The notes under the pieces are model-generated. The model worked only from the letters and a program-made list of their open reading frames with translations. It was not told where the DNA came from and did not search any database. Positions 47,570 through 56,744 of a DNA stretch of 64,000 nt are shown here, one piece after another. A program made the translations under genes and the position numbers. Positions within the stretch are counted from its first letter, which is position 1; each line of letters opens with the position of its first letter. The DNA is taken from positions 62,001 to 126,000 of the forward strand of contig NZ_SJNZ01000005.1 in the NCBI RefSeq assembly GCF_004331155.1, given 5' to 3'. This stretch comes from Acinetobacter terrestris (GTDB lineage Bacteria > Pseudomonadota > Gammaproteobacteria > Pseudomonadales > Moraxellaceae).

Positions 47570-48982
47570 TTATTGTGTTTGAACATTAAGTTGTGGTGTT
47601 TCTATTTTCATCTCTGTTTTAGACGTCACTGGAAATAAGCGTTGTTCCAATTGCGGCAACATAAATTCCATATTCTTGCCAATCGACCATTGCGGTTCGG
47701 ATGCTTCAAAACCTTGCGCTTTTTCCCATTGCGCCACAGTGCCTTTGGTTTGCTCAAATGCAGCACTGATTGAATTCTGTTCACGCATAGACTGATCAAA
47801 GAAAGCGCGGCCGAAATACGTATAATCGGCTTCATTTGAACAGCCAAAAGAAGCCCGGTCAGCAGCAGATGCGGTAATAATCAAGGTGTTATCATCTTGC
47901 AAGGCTGGAACAAAACTGCCTGAATAACATGCAGAAATCACAATAACACGCCAGCGAATCCCCGATTTATCCAACGTATCTTTGAGCCATTTCGGATCGA
48001 CATCATTTAAATCGATCGGCGCATTTTCCATCTCAAACTGGTTCGGCAAGCCATGTGAGGTCATGTATAAAAATAACACATCACTTTCACGGTTCATCTG
48101 CTGCCCTATTCGACGTAGGGCCATCTCCATACTGGTACGCGAAGCAATCGGCGTTTTGGTACGGGTCTCTGGATTATTTACCAGCATGATGGAACGGCCA
48201 AAGGTTCCAAAACGGGTATCAAACTGTTCTTTAATCCGTTCGACTTCCGACTTGAACACGTCTTGATAACCGGCGCCTGCTACACCTAAAAAGTACCAGT
48301 GCGACTGTGCAAATTCGCCATACTGGACATCTTCCAGCGATTTATTCAGGACACGGCTTTGGGCGTAAAAAGCATCTTCGGCAAAGGTCGGTGGTGTTTC
48401 TTCAACTTTCCAGATGGGCTGGCTTTTGACTGACATTTGCCAGACCACAAGAGTAAAAAGCGTTGCTGCAACAATCAGTGCCCGCTCCCACCACGGCCAT
48501 TTCAGTTCACGCGAAAATACCCAAACCACGGCCAAACTTTGCCAGACAAACAGCACCATGAATATCATCGGTAAATAGTCATAGAAGATGTAAGGCAATA
48601 CATCGATATAACCCAGATACTGAATCAGACTTTGTAGTAAGGCGATATGCGTATCCAGTACTAGCCACAGTAAGGCCGGCACCAGCATCAAACGCGGGTT
48701 ATTAATACGTTGCGAAAGGAAAATACCGACAATCAGCGCAATAAAAGGCCATAAGGCATAACTGATCAGGCCTTGAGGATTAAACTCGCCCACTTCCCCT
48801 GAACTTAACCAACTAAATAAGCTGTTGGCACTACCGCCTAAAATTCCCCAAAAAATGAGTTGTAAAATTGAAGGGCGAACAATTTGTAAAGACCGACGTG
48901 ATCCCAAAAAGAGCCACATCCCTGCAGTTTGGTTGCTTTTAAAATCATGCCAAAAATTGATGGAGGGTTTAAAGTCGATCAT
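47570..48982 (-). CDS. Membrane-anchored C13 (legumain/caspase-like) peptidase
   Basis: A 470-residue protein. The N-terminal 190 residues hold about five to six hydrophobic helices (residues 38-185); the C-terminal part (about 200-430) is a peptidase C13 domain. The catalytic dyad is His310 in LYMTSHGLPNQ and Cys352 in VISACYSGSFVPAL, with TASAADRASFGC after. It resembles prokaryotic relatives of legumain and GPI8; target unknown. It lies 11 bp before fghA on the same strand. Confidence 0.85.
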   Translation of the reverse strand: MIDFKPSINFWHDFKSNQTAGMWLFLGSRRSLQIVRPSILQLIFWGILGGSANSLFSWLSSGEVGEFNPQGLISYALWPFIALIVGIFLSQRINNPRLMLVPALLWLVLDTHIALLQSLIQYLGYIDVLPYIFYDYLPMIFMVLFVWQSLAVVWVFSRELKWPWWERALIVAATLFTLVVWQMSVKSQPIWKVEETPPTFAEDAFYAQSRVLNKSLEDVQYGEFAQSHWYFLGVAGAGYQDVFKSEVERIKEQFDTRFGTFGRSIMLVNNPETRTKTPIASRTSMEMALRRIGQQMNRESDVLFLYMTSHGLPNQFEMENAPIDLNDVDPKWLKDTLDKSGIRWRVIVISACYSGSFVPALQDDNTLIITASAADRASFGCSNEADYTYFGRAFFDQSMREQNSISAAFEQTKGTVAQWEKAQGFEASEPQWSIGKNMEFMLPQLEQRLFPVTSKTEMKIETPQLNVQTQ

Positions 48983-49105
48983 AGGATTTAGGGTTAGCTG
49001 TAGCTCGCTGATTCACTGTGTAAGTTTATGCCTGATGGAAGTTTTATCAATGCTGCTTTGGCACTATATAACAAATTAATGTTCAATATTGAAGCAATTA
49101 CCAAA

Positions 49106-49924
49106 CTACTCTACAAGATGCTGCTGAAAGTAGGCATCAAAACGACAAGCGTCGCCTTGCCACTGATGATTGGGTTGCTGATCAGCCAAATATACGGCTA
49201 AACGCGGCCGTTTCACCACCACTCGTTTTGCTACTTTTTGCGCTAAAATCAATAAATTATCACCGAGATCCATTTCACCATCTTCAGGTAAAAGCATATG
49301 CAGTAATTGCATCTGCTTTTTGACTTGGGCCTGCTTCTTGATGGCTTGCTGGTTTTGATCACGTTGTGGAAACATCGGATCAAGATAAACCACATCCACG
49401 ATCTTGTTCTGTTCAGCTTGCTGAATTAAGTAGTCGGCAGAATCGGAGAAAACCAAATGAATTCGAGCAATAACCGAACTTAAAAACGGATCGGTTTCAG
49501 CATGGTTTTTAGTATCTTCCAGCAAGGTAAATAAAATCGGATGTCGCTCAACCAAGCTAACATCGGCGCCTAAATGCGCCATTAACAAACTGTCATGCCC
49601 CAGACCTGCTGTAGCATCAATCAAGCTGGGTTTCTCACCGAGGTTACACGCTCGGGCAATCATTTCAGATTTTAATGACGATCTTTTTAAACGTGGAACT
49701 TCCGCTTTCCAGTCCGGTTGCATCTTCATACCATTGGCACACAGCCAAAGACCGGATTCATCTACACATAAAGCCAAATCTGGATGAAAACGCAAAAATC
49801 GGGCATTGAGCTTTTCAATGATTTCAAGATTTACCTTCACTCCACGAGAAGAAAGCACAGCAGAATACTGCTGTGCTTTCTGGTGAAATTCCTGTTCTAC
49901 AAATAAGCGGATCTCGCTTACCAT
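49106..49924 (-). CDS. rsmJ: 16S rRNA m2G1516 methyltransferase RsmJ
   Basis: A 272-residue SAM-dependent methyltransferase. Motif I is [20 protein letters not shown]; acidic [11 protein letters not shown] and the catalytic [13 protein letters not shown] follow. The frame extends to 50089 over the end of uppP; the ATG at 49924, overlapping the uppP stop by seven bases, starts the conserved part. Coupled to uppP. Confidence 0.93.
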   Translation of the reverse strand: MVSEIRLFVEQEFHQKAQQYSAVLSSRGVKVNLEIIEKLNARFLRFHPDLALCVDESGLWLCANGMKMQPDWKAEVPRLKRSSLKSEMIARACNLGEKPSLIDATAGLGHDSLLMAHLGADVSLVERHPILFTLLEDTKNHAETDPFLSSVIARIHLVFSDSADYLIQQAEQNKIVDVVYLDPMFPQRDQNQQAIKKQAQVKKQMQLLHMLLPEDGEMDLGDNLLILAQKVAKRVVVKRPRLAVYLADQQPNHQWQGDACRFDAYFQQHLVE

Positions 49925-50742
49925 AATTTCCAGCCTGTAAATGCAAAGAGTAAGATTAAAAGACCCGAGGCAATACGATACCAGGCAAAGACCATAAAAT
50001 CGCGTTTTGCGACATAGGCCACCAATACTCGAATCAGAATCAAAGCCGAAACAAATGAAACTATAATTCCTGTTGCAAGAACGGCCCAATCTTCTGTGCT
50101 TTGGAATACATGGTAGCTTTGGTAAAGATCTAAAAGACCTGCACCAATAATCACCGGAATCCCGAGAAAGAAGGAAAATTCAGTGGCCGCTTTACGTGAT
50201 ATCCCCAAGAACATTGCACCAATAATAGTTGCACCCGAACGTGAGGTTCCCGGAATTAACGACAGTACTTGAATTAAACCAATCCAGATCGCTTCTTTAT
50301 AGCTGATGTTCTCAACTTCTTCGGCATTCACTTTTGGTGGATTTTTTTCAATCCAGATAATAATGAAACCACCGATGATCAGCCCAATCGCAACCGCAAT
50401 ATCATTAAATAATAATTCTTTGACTGCCTGTCCAAAGGTGAGACCAATCAGCACGATTGGAATGGATGCCATAATCAGGCTAAAGCCCAAACGGCGACCT
50501 TTGGGTTCACCGGTAAACATACCGGTAGCTGCACCCCACAGACGAGCCCAATATTCATAAATGACGGCTGCAATCGCACCCATTTGAATAGCGATCACGA
50601 ATACATCACTTTTTTCTTTGGTCCAGAAATTCATGAGTTCGGAAGCGAGTATTAAGTGTCCGGTACTTGAAACAGGTAGAAATTCGGTAATACCTTCAAC
50701 AATACCCATAATTGCCGCTTTCAGCAGCAGTAAAAGATCCAT
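49918..50742 (-). CDS. uppP: Undecaprenyl-diphosphatase UppP
   Basis: A 274-residue inner-membrane phosphatase that recycles the cell-wall lipid carrier; loss or excess alters bacitracin sensitivity. Motifs are [20 protein letters not shown] (residues 14-33) and [19 protein letters not shown]. Eight membrane segments. It follows tsaB by 12 bp. Confidence 0.97.
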   Translation of the reverse strand: MDLLLLLKAAIMGIVEGITEFLPVSSTGHLILASELMNFWTKEKSDVFVIAIQMGAIAAVIYEYWARLWGAATGMFTGEPKGRRLGFSLIMASIPIVLIGLTFGQAVKELLFNDIAVAIGLIIGGFIIIWIEKNPPKVNAEEVENISYKEAIWIGLIQVLSLIPGTSRSGATIIGAMFLGISRKAATEFSFFLGIPVIIGAGLLDLYQSYHVFQSTEDWAVLATGIIVSFVSALILIRVLVAYVAKRDFMVFAWYRIASGLLILLFAFTGWKLW

Positions 50743-50754
50743 ACAAAATCCTGA

Positions 50755-51420
50755 TTATGATTTGCCTTGTTCTGGAATTTTTTTCCAAGCGTTATCACGT
50801 AAATACACAGGTAATGCCTGTTCAGCACTGACCCATTTTTTTTGTTCAACATCTGCGCGCGCAATGGTAGCAATATCTTGCGCAGTCGCACTTAAGTCTT
50901 TGTATTGTATTTGTTCAGGCTGAATTAAAGCTGAACCGGAACCGACAAGTTCAAATTTAACCACTTGGCTGGCATCATCGTAATTTAGCAGTTGCTCTTC
51001 ATCCACAGCCTGCATAATGCCCTGTGAATCCAGCTCAAAACTTGCAATATAAACTTCTTTCATCCGTGCATCGAGCACCGCAGTCACGGCGGTTAAACCT
51101 GCAACGCGATATGCTGTCTGTGCCAAAGCTTGCAAAGTTGAAACAGCAACAACGGGAAGATCATTTGCCCATGCCAAGGCTTGAGTCACCGCGGCATTAA
51201 TCCGCACGCCACTAAAAGAACCGGGACCACGGCTAAATGCAATTGCAGTTAATTCAGATGCAGATAGGTCAAGCTGTGTAAAAGCCTGCTCAATCATCGG
51301 GAGAATCGTTTGCGTTTGTGCTTTTGCTCGCGCATCTAATTGGAAAAATAATTCTTGGGTTTCATCTACAATAGAGACGGAACACTGCTCATTGGCAGTT
51401 TCCAATGCCAGCAATTTCAT
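50755..51420 (-). CDS. tsaB: tRNA threonylcarbamoyladenosine biosynthesis protein TsaB
   Basis: A 221-residue ASKHA-fold protein, partner of TsaD and TsaE in t6A37 synthesis. Motifs: MKLLALETANEQCSVSI, AFSRGPGSFSGVRINAAV and VLDARMKEVYIASF. The ATG at 51420 follows AAGG; an upstream TTG is less likely. It begins the tsaB-uppP-rsmJ unit. Confidence 0.95.
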   Translation of the reverse strand: MKLLALETANEQCSVSIVDETQELFFQLDARAKAQTQTILPMIEQAFTQLDLSASELTAIAFSRGPGSFSGVRINAAVTQALAWANDLPVVAVSTLQALAQTAYRVAGLTAVTAVLDARMKEVYIASFELDSQGIMQAVDEEQLLNYDDASQVVKFELVGSGSALIQPEQIQYKDLSATAQDIATIARADVEQKKWVSAEQALPVYLRDNAWKKIPEQGKS

Positions 51421-51551
51421 GCACAACCTTAATTAATTTAAATGTAAAAAACGGCTCATATGATACTCCACTCATCTGCGCTAGGCGAGATTTTCCATCT
51501 GGGGAATACAAAAAAGCCAATCGCCAGCTTGGGTAGATCAACCCGTTCTCA

Positions 51552-52082
51552 TTACAGTTCAACTGCTTCCAGGTTCTGAAAATTCTTAAAATGTGCTGCG
51601 TAGTGCATGGCACTCATTTTGAGTTTAGCTTCAGCAGCCTCGTCCAAAGTTTTTACTATTTTTCCCGGTGAACCCATCACCACCGAGTTATCCGGAATAA
51701 CTTTGCCTTCAGGAATTAAGGCATTTGCCCCGATGATGCAATTTTTACCAATCACCGCATGATTTAAAATGACCGAGTTGATGCCAATTAAAGTGTTATC
51801 TCCAACCGTACAGCCATGCAACATCGCTTGATGCCCAATCGTGACATAGCTACCAATGTGCATCTCGATGCCAGCATCGGTATGTAAGACTGCATTTTCC
51901 TGAACATTGCTAAAATCACCAATTTTGATTTTGCTGTTATCACCACGGATTACTGCACCAAACCAGACACTGACCTGTTTCCCCATTTCAACTTGACCAA
52001 TCACCGTCGCATTCTCTGCGACCCAGCCATCCCAAGGCTGGTGCGTGGCTTGAGGGGCATAGCCATTAAATTTGTACATCAT
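51552..52082 (-). CDS. Gamma carbonic anhydrase family protein (hexapeptide repeat)
   Basis: A 176-residue left-handed beta-helix protein of the YrdA/CaiE/gamma-carbonic anhydrase group. Zinc ligands are in LHTDAGIEMHIG and TIGHQAMLHGC. Repeats such as VGDNTLIGINSVILNHAVIG span the middle. AAGGAA before two consecutive ATGs. Carbonic anhydrase activity is inferred from the family only. Confidence 0.92.
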   Translation of the reverse strand: MMYKFNGYAPQATHQPWDGWVAENATVIGQVEMGKQVSVWFGAVIRGDNSKIKIGDFSNVQENAVLHTDAGIEMHIGSYVTIGHQAMLHGCTVGDNTLIGINSVILNHAVIGKNCIIGANALIPEGKVIPDNSVVMGSPGKIVKTLDEAAEAKLKMSAMHYAAHFKNFQNLEAVEL

Positions 52083-52096
52083 AGTGTGATATTCCT

Positions 52097-52714
52097 TTAT
52101 CTATTGCGTTTAATCTTATTGCTGTGAAAAGCAGGAGAATTTAATAAAAATGGCCACTCTTTCTGATAATTCAAACCATACTGAAACAGTGAGATCAACA
52201 TCCGTGCAGTTAAACCCCAAACAATTTCATTTTCCACACGCATACTGGGAAAATATAAAGACTGGTGTGCATAACGTACTTCATAGGGAATGGGCGGTGC
52301 CTTCATTAAACTACTCAGGGATGCAAAGAAAATACGGTCAATTTCGCTCGGTTGAGCAATCAAATTGACTTCAGCTGGAATCAGCCCGACCACAGGTTTT
52401 ACCAACATGCCATTGCGCGCTTTTTGCATCGGTAAATCACCCATCAATTGCACATCAAATGGATTTAATGCCGTCTCTTCATAGGCTTCACGTAATGCCA
52501 CCACAATATTACTGGTATCTTGCGGGTCTCTTTTCCCGCCTGGAAATGAAACCTCACCGGCATGATTCGATAAATAGAGTGAGCGTCGAGTAAGCAGAAC
52601 TTTTGGATCCAATTCATCTGTAATCGCGATTAATACAGCAGCGTGTGCCGGTTTTATCCGGGTGGAAAAACGCAATCTTTGCTGTAACGATTGTATTAAT
52701 GAATGGTCATCCAT
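52097..52714 (-). CDS. Nudix hydrolase, CoA pyrophosphatase-like (NudL)
   Basis: A 205-residue Nudix enzyme. The box is FPGGKRDPQDTSNIVVALRE followed by AYEETAL, with Asp in place of the first Glu as in CoA pyrophosphatases. LLTRRSLYLSNHAGEV precedes it, typical of the NudL/YeaB group. It lies 14 bp before the carbonic-anhydrase-like gene. Confidence 0.88.
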   Translation of the reverse strand: MDDHSLIQSLQQRLRFSTRIKPAHAAVLIAITDELDPKVLLTRRSLYLSNHAGEVSFPGGKRDPQDTSNIVVALREAYEETALNPFDVQLMGDLPMQKARNGMLVKPVVGLIPAEVNLIAQPSEIDRIFFASLSSLMKAPPIPYEVRYAHQSLYFPSMRVENEIVWGLTARMLISLFQYGLNYQKEWPFLLNSPAFHSNKIKRNR

Positions 52715-52834
52715 ACCTCTACTCTCCCCTCATTTCTTCTTGGTTTCATCATAGCTGAATTTTTATTCTAAAAGATAGAAATGATGCCAAAGTTCAATTT
52801 TTCAGTTATGCTGATCACACCTTTATCATTGACG

Positions 52835-53389
52835 ATGAATATGAATTTCTGTGTAATTTGTGGACATAAAACTACGGAAAAAATCCCACTCGGCGATCAT
52901 CAATTACGTCGTGTTTGTACAGATTGTGGCAATATTCATTACATCAATCCTAAAGTCATTTGCGGGGCCTTAGTCCTGTTTGAAAATAAAGTTTTAATGT
53001 GCCGCCGTGCCATTGAACCGCGTTACGGTTTATGGACGCTGCCTGCCGGCTATATGGAACTGTTTGAGACCATGGAGCAAGGTGCAGCACGCGAAACCCG
53101 TGAAGAAGCCGAAGCCGAAATCGATATTGAACAGCTCTACTGTATGTATAATATTCCACGGATCGGACAAATTTATGTGTTATTCAAAGCCAATTTAATT
53201 GATGGTCAATTTGGCGCAGGTGAAGAAACCATTGAAAGCCGCTTATTTAGCGAAGATGAAATTCCTTGGTCTGAACTGGCCTTCCCAAGTGTAGAACATA
53301 CCTTAAGACATTATTTTGAAGATCGTAAAACCAATCAGTTCCAGATGCATTTAGAAACCTTGGGTTCACGCCTTGACCATACCGGTTAA
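52835..53389 (+). CDS. Nudix hydrolase with N-terminal zinc ribbon
   Basis: A protein of about 184 residues. An N-terminal zinc ribbon (FCVICGHKTT and RRVCTDCGNIHY) precedes a Nudix domain with LPAGYMELFETMEQGAARET and REEAEAEI. The pattern resembles NudC-like and ADP-ribose type enzymes with a ribbon; the substrate is open. The frame runs to 52781; 52835 is set because the ribbon starts right after it, but no good ribosome site supports either. Confidence 0.85.
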   Translation: MNMNFCVICGHKTTEKIPLGDHQLRRVCTDCGNIHYINPKVICGALVLFENKVLMCRRAIEPRYGLWTLPAGYMELFETMEQGAARETREEAEAEIDIEQLYCMYNIPRIGQIYVLFKANLIDGQFGAGEETIESRLFSEDEIPWSELAFPSVEHTLRHYFEDRKTNQFQMHLETLGSRLDHTG

Positions 53390-53415
53390 TCGATACAATA
53401 AAAAAATATAAGCAT

Positions 53416-53447
53416 AAAAAAAAGCCCATCATCGGATGGGCTTTTTT
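53416..53447. terminator. Bidirectional terminator between the Nudix gene and filF
   Basis: GCCCATC-ATCG-GATGGGC flanked by A8 and T6, 10 bp past filF and 27 bp past the Nudix gene. Confidence 0.93.
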
Positions 53448-53457
53448 AATTTCGTGA

Positions 53458-55461
53458 TTATTTGGTTTTCACTTCATAACATGGCGCAAGATTGAATTGA
53501 ATGCTGCCACCGCTGTATTTAGACCATTGTTTTGCATCTTGGTCGGTGGAATCGACCGCGCTATAAATGCTTTGGAAGCTGGCAAAACTATTCGCCCACT
53601 TCACTGCATTATCAGCAGAGTCTTTGAATGGCACATCATCAATAGCCGGCGTACCACCCGATCTCATTGCCAATAAACGATTTAAATCCAGTAATGCACC
53701 GCCAATCACAATAGATTCATTGGAATTTGGCGAGGTCTGAATACTCGAGTTCATACCAATCAATGCACCATCCAGGCTTTGGAATACTTTATCGGCCAAG
53801 ATCATACGAACCGAGATTTTATTGCCATCCATCCCGGAGCTAGTAAACGCACGGCCCGTGGTTCCAATGCGATACTGCTGCACATTGTTGCTGTCAATCA
53901 TGTCACTAGCAAGTACATCTGTACCACTGCAACCGTTTGTTCCGGTCGACATATCAATGATTGTGCTCGATTGATCTGGAACCGTAGGTTTCATATTGGT
54001 CCGAATATCACCATTACGGTCAATTACAATGCCGAGTTTCACGGTCTTGACTGAGGTATCAGTGAAATTAAAGACCAAATCTGCATACAATGGAAAAATA
54101 TACGCTCCATTGCTGACATTATTTTCTGATTTAAATACTTTGCTGTCTAAATAGGTAATTGGATAAATTTTATAAAGATCGAGTGTACCTTTAAAGGTTT
54201 CACCATTGACCTCTTGTTGCCATAAACCATAATTTTTCTTATCATCTTCGTTGACTTCTTTTTTACCTGTCAGCAGTTTATAAAAACGCTCTTTGCCGGC
54301 AATCATATAGTCATTAAACAATTTACCTTGAGTCACGGTCAAGGGCTTTGAATTGCCATCAGCCACATTGAACTGGAAACCAGTTTGCGCGGTTAAATCG
54401 GGATTATTATTAATCGCTTTGGTAATTGGATGAATCCAGGTATCTTGTGCAAATGCAGTCATTTGTACCGGTTTCACCTTACGAATCAGTTGTGCATTCA
54501 CGCCACCAATAGTGGTCAAATCGCTACCGGCTTTACCGCGCCATTGTAAACCGCTACCAAAGCTTTTGCCTTGACGATCCGTCATCAAAATAAAGTGACC
54601 CACCAAATGAGTTGCTGACGTATCTTCCGCCTTACATTCTTCCTTATTACAACCCACCAAGCCTTCCGAACCACTTAAGGTACTACCCAGTACTTCCTTA
54701 CTCGAAAATAGTGAGAATTCAGGTTGATACACAGCCGCTGTAGTAATACGCATCAATTGAGTAATCACATCAAAAGCATCTTCATCTGTGACCTTAGAAA
54801 TATCGACCCAAGGTTTGACTGCATCAGCAAAATCTTCATTCGATAAGCTTTTAAATTGCACTGAGGTAATTAATGAAGTGATTTGCTCTAATTTTTTACG
54901 GTCCGCATCGCTAATACTGACCGATTGAATATCACGTGCATTGACAATCTGCCGATTTTGCAAGCCTACTGCTTGAATCAGACGCGCCAAACGAATCGCA
55001 ACTTTAACTGTTGCATCGTCAGGTGACAATTTTTGCGCAGCTGTGCCTTGAATTCCTGCTGCAATATCCAATAGAGTTAAACGTGGCAATTGCGATACGC
55101 TGACATTGGCAATATTGCGAAGCGGCATAGTACCTAATTCAATTTTCTTGTCTTTTTCGCCACGTAAGAAAAAGGTAATATCGTCCGTATTCTTACACGC
55201 ACCCGTTGCCGCACCATCTTGGGGATCAAAAATCGTGGTAAAGCGGTTCTTGGTGTCACTGCTACAGGTGAAATTTAAACCGTTTAATGGATAATCTAAG
55301 GCGAATTCAACGCAGCCTGCTGTTCCCGTTTGACAGGCACCATTGGCGGTACTTTCATCATATACCTCAGGGGTCACGTTGGCACTTTCACCACCACAAC
55401 CTGTTAAAGCCATAGCCAATGCAGTTGCGGCAAAAGGTAATTTATATTTATTTATGTTCAT
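53458..55461 (-). CDS. filF: Fil cluster lipoprotein FilF
   Basis: A 667-residue lipoprotein. The start at 55461 gives NINKYKLPFAATALAMALTGC with lipobox LTGC near residue 22; GTCAGG precedes the ATG. The rest is a large extracytoplasmic domain, Ser/Thr/Asp-rich, with paired Cys (CQTGTAGC, CNKEEC). Together with filA-E it is called putative pilus system protein FilF in Acinetobacter, a name that rests on annotation. No pilin motif can be seen. Last gene of the operon. Confidence 0.85.
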   Translation of the reverse strand: MNINKYKLPFAATALAMALTGCGGESANVTPEVYDESTANGACQTGTAGCVEFALDYPLNGLNFTCSSDTKNRFTTIFDPQDGAATGACKNTDDITFFLRGEKDKKIELGTMPLRNIANVSVSQLPRLTLLDIAAGIQGTAAQKLSPDDATVKVAIRLARLIQAVGLQNRQIVNARDIQSVSISDADRKKLEQITSLITSVQFKSLSNEDFADAVKPWVDISKVTDEDAFDVITQLMRITTAAVYQPEFSLFSSKEVLGSTLSGSEGLVGCNKEECKAEDTSATHLVGHFILMTDRQGKSFGSGLQWRGKAGSDLTTIGGVNAQLIRKVKPVQMTAFAQDTWIHPITKAINNNPDLTAQTGFQFNVADGNSKPLTVTQGKLFNDYMIAGKERFYKLLTGKKEVNEDDKKNYGLWQQEVNGETFKGTLDLYKIYPITYLDSKVFKSENNVSNGAYIFPLYADLVFNFTDTSVKTVKLGIVIDRNGDIRTNMKPTVPDQSSTIIDMSTGTNGCSGTDVLASDMIDSNNVQQYRIGTTGRAFTSSGMDGNKISVRMILADKVFQSLDGALIGMNSSIQTSPNSNESIVIGGALLDLNRLLAMRSGGTPAIDDVPFKDSADNAVKWANSFASFQSIYSAVDSTDQDAKQWSKYSGGSIQFNLAPCYEVKTK

Positions 55462-55483
55462 CCTGACTCTCTTTTTTTTATCC

Positions 55484-56731
55484 CTAACGGATTGCAACGA
55501 GTTTAACTTGCCCGTGATTGGTTAAAGCACGATTATCGACATCAATGGCTGATGCCAAGGGCGTCAGCAATATATATTTGCTATTTGCAGGCACATGCAG
55601 TACCCCTTCTATTTTTTCGTGCTGAATGAGGGTAGATGCTCCCTCTTGATTTTTATATCCACCTGCGCCTTCCAAGACACAACCTTTTGCATCTAAAAAC
55701 ACCACAAAAGGCCAATAAAAAGTTGGGTTATTCTGCCGCGATGCATACGAGTTAAGTTGAATATTCTGTACAGATGTATTCAGTGCCGCAACTTCAAAAT
55801 CGAACTCATCATTCAGCGGCGCACGTGGCCAGAAATTAACCTCTTTATCCAGATCAAGTTTTTTGACTTTTTTCAGTTTTTTTTCAGAAAAACATTGCTG
55901 TCCCAAACCATTAACCGCATCTGCTTGTGAAACGCGGTAATAGGTCTTTGCTAAGGTAATCGGGCCATTATCTTGCACGACATTACGTTTGAACAAGGAT
56001 TGCATTGTAGATTTGCCCACACCTTTTTCACGCTCAACGGTCTGTAGACGCGTTGCACCATGTTTGGTATCAATAATCCCTTCTGGCATGGTGTAAAAAC
56101 GCTTTTTGCCTTCTAAATTAAATTCTTTGTCTTCTAAATATTCATTTTTTACATATTGTTGCCCGTCAATATCAACAAAGGCATTATTTTCTGTATTTTC
56201 CTGAATATTATCAGACTGCATTTCTACTCTTTCTTTGGTAACACTAGCCTGTTGTGGAATAACTGACTTTTCAACCTTTTGAGTAGGCTTGGTACTTACT
56301 GGAGAGGATTGCGTTGACAATATCTGCCCTTTTTTTGTTTCTTGAACATTCACTGCAGTCTGTGTCTGTTCTTTTACAGTTTTAATTGTATTCCGGTCAG
56401 CAGCCTGAATGTCCTGCTCAACTTTCGAATTACCGAATGGTTTTTTAGTCACCACTGTTTCTATCTTTGAGACAGCCTTGGGTAATGGAGGTTGTGGCAC
56501 AGTTGTTGTCGTTGCCGCTTGTCGAATAGCCACAGAATGAGAAGATATACTCTGATTTGCAATAACTGGATTTGGATTCGGTTTTGCTGCAACCGCTTTT
56601 GGTGGCTCGCGTTGAATGATCATTGGACGACCGTCTGGGCCAATAATGGTATGAAACTCTCCTGCATATGACCACGATACTTGCGCTAAACTCAGCGTCA
56701 GTATCGTTTTCATCAATAAATTCCCTTTCAT
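55484..56731 (-). CDS. filE: Fil cluster protein FilE
   Basis: A 415-residue exported protein. Short signal peptide (about residues 7-23), then GEFHTIIGPDGRPMIIQREP, a long Gln/Thr/Val/Lys-rich linker (about residues 30-190, disordered) and a C-terminal folded part from about 250 with DFEVAALNTSVQNIQLN and LVAIR at the end. The domain resembles a beta-sandwich but is not assigned. It starts 13 bp after filD. Function unknown. Confidence 0.8.
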   Translation of the reverse strand: MKGNLLMKTILTLSLAQVSWSYAGEFHTIIGPDGRPMIIQREPPKAVAAKPNPNPVIANQSISSHSVAIRQAATTTTVPQPPLPKAVSKIETVVTKKPFGNSKVEQDIQAADRNTIKTVKEQTQTAVNVQETKKGQILSTQSSPVSTKPTQKVEKSVIPQQASVTKERVEMQSDNIQENTENNAFVDIDGQQYVKNEYLEDKEFNLEGKKRFYTMPEGIIDTKHGATRLQTVEREKGVGKSTMQSLFKRNVVQDNGPITLAKTYYRVSQADAVNGLGQQCFSEKKLKKVKKLDLDKEVNFWPRAPLNDEFDFEVAALNTSVQNIQLNSYASRQNNPTFYWPFVVFLDAKGCVLEGAGGYKNQEGASTLIQHEKIEGVLHVPANSKYILLTPLASAIDVDNRALTNHGQVKLVAIR

Positions 56732-56744
56732 TCTTTTCCTTTGT

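Noticed and set aside
49925-50089. Upstream extension of rsmJ
   Set aside because: It overlaps the conserved end of uppP in another frame, with Cys-rich nonsense composition.
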